The notes beneath the pieces are model-generated. The model ran no database searches, was not told where the DNA came from, and saw only the letters and a program-made list of their open reading frames with translations. The translations under genes and the position numbers were made by a program. DNA of 14,859 nt from Planctomycetaceae bacterium (GTDB lineage: Bacteria; Planctomycetota; Planctomycetia; Pirellulales; UBA1268): assembly GCA_018694455.1 (NCBI GenBank), contig JABHNP010000380.1, positions 1 to 14,859 of the forward strand, read 5' to 3'. How positions within the stretch are numbered: the stretch's first letter is position 1; each line of letters begins with the position of its first letter. This document shows positions 14,251 through 14,859 of the stretch, piece by piece.

Positions 14251-14859
14251 ATGAGACAGCCAAAGCCTGAGCAGAAAATGAATTTCCTTGATGTTTCTCG
14301 GCGTCATTTTTTTCGGCAGGGTTTAGGGCTCTCAGCAGTTGGGCTATCGACATTGTTGGCAAGCGATTCTCCGGTGGCTCAAGAACCCGGCGTAAGAAAT
14401 CGGTCTCTTGGGCATGCTTCTCACTTCAGCCCTCGCGCGAAGTCGGTGATCCATCTCCATATGGTGGGGGCACCATCCCAGATCGATATGCTTGATCCAA
14501 AGCCCGTCCTTTCAAAGCGACATGGTGAAAACTGTCCGGAAGCATTTCTTGATGGTTTAAAGTTGGCATTTATCGGTGATAAAAAAGTTCTTGCAGGTTC
14601 ACCATTTCAATTCTCGAGGCAAGGTAATGTTGGGCTTGATGTCGTTGAACACCTTCCCCGCCTCGGGGGTGTGGCAGATGAATTGTGTGTCGTACGCAGT
14701 CTGCACACCGATGAAATCAACCATGCTCCGGCCCAGATGTTCATGCATAGTGGCTTCGGTCGCGGTGGACGGCCTTCCCTTGGTGCTTGGACAACGTATG
14801 GTTTAGGAAGTGAAAACGAGAATCTTCCAGCATATGTTGTATTGCTCTCTGGTCCTGCC
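14251..14859 (+). CDS. DUF1501 protein, Tat-exported, N-terminal part (runs off right edge)
   Basis: The ATG at 14251 opens a frame that reaches the window end (203 codons). GGTAGG at 14241-14246 is a good ribosome-binding site. The N-terminus has a twin-arginine signal, SRRHFFRQG (R17, R18), followed by a hydrophobic stretch to about residue 37. Then come the blocks IHLHMVGAPSQIDMLDPKP, SPFQFSRQG, LPRLGGVADELCVVRS, HTDEINHAPAQMFMHSG and GRPSLGAWTTYGLGS. These are diagnostic of DUF1501, a distant relative of the alkaline-phosphatase/sulfatase superfamily. The protein is predicted to be periplasmic, function unknown. It lies 16 bases after the PSCyt/PSD1 gene in the same operon, as is usual in planctomycetes, where the pair is thought to act together. 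The C-terminal half is missing only because the window ends. Confidence 0.94.
   Translation, partial: MRQPKPEQKMNFLDVSRRHFFRQGLGLSAVGLSTLLASDSPVAQEPGVRNRSLGHASHFSPRAKSVIHLHMVGAPSQIDMLDPKPVLSKRHGENCPEAFLDGLKLAFIGDKKVLAGSPFQFSRQGNVGLDVVEHLPRLGGVADELCVVRSLHTDEINHAPAQMFMHSGFGRGGRPSLGAWTTYGLGSENENLPAYVVLLSGPA

Noticed and set aside
1..14859. CRISPR array, toxin-antitoxin pair, phage or transposon genes, defence system
   Set aside because: No regularly spaced repeats, terminal inverted repeats, transposase or recombinase motifs, or known defence domains were seen on either strand.

Overview
The window looks like a chromosomal segment of a planctomycete, most likely Pirellulales-like. The main reason is its gene families: a PSCyt1/PSCyt2 (DUF1549)/PSD1 (DUF1553) protein followed by a DUF1501 protein, a PVC-type dehydrogenase with Pirellula/Verrucomicrobium-type haem-binding domains, and paired sulfatases. 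Almost every protein has a Sec or Tat export signal, so the region encodes mostly periplasmic or surface proteins. No transposase, integrase, phage gene, CRISPR array or rRNA was seen.

Layout, left to right. Positions 1-162 (minus) hold the N-terminus of a sugar nucleotidyltransferase that runs off the left edge. Two tandem hairpins (191-235) separate it from a tRNA-Leu(CAA) gene (249-331, plus). A Tat-exported calcineurin-type phosphoesterase follows (481-1371, plus). Convergent to it is a 1351-codon minus-strand gene (1595-5650) joining an SGNH-like domain, a PVC-type beta-propeller with an embedded discoidin/F-type-lectin-like domain, and two cytochrome c-type haem sites. A 301-base divergent spacer with hairpins leads to a secreted fusion protein (5952-8237, plus): an HtrA-like protease without PDZ, a LamG/DUF1080-like domain, and a SirB1-type transglutaminase-like plus TPR region. 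Convergent to that, with a 31-base gap, is a two-gene sulfatase operon (11473 to 8269, minus; 4-base spacing). Divergent from the sulfatases is a second operon on the plus strand: PSCyt1-PSCyt2-PSD1 (start preferred at 11754) and DUF1501 (14251 to the right edge, partial).

How the genes may work together (inference): the sulfatases would remove sulfate from an exogenous sulfated polysaccharide. The haem-bearing PVC dehydrogenase and PSCyt/DUF1501 proteins are the usual companions of such enzymes in planctomycetes, though their biochemistry is largely unknown. The lectin-like insertion could bind glycan. The protease-SirB1 fusion and the phosphoesterase may be unrelated periplasmic housekeeping functions.

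The most interesting items are the protease-LamG-SirB1 fusion, the lectin-like domain nested in a propeller that is itself fused to an SGNH domain lacking the usual catalytic serine and aspartate, and a sulfatase with a C-T-P-C-R active-site motif. No clearly new defence or mobile system is visible.
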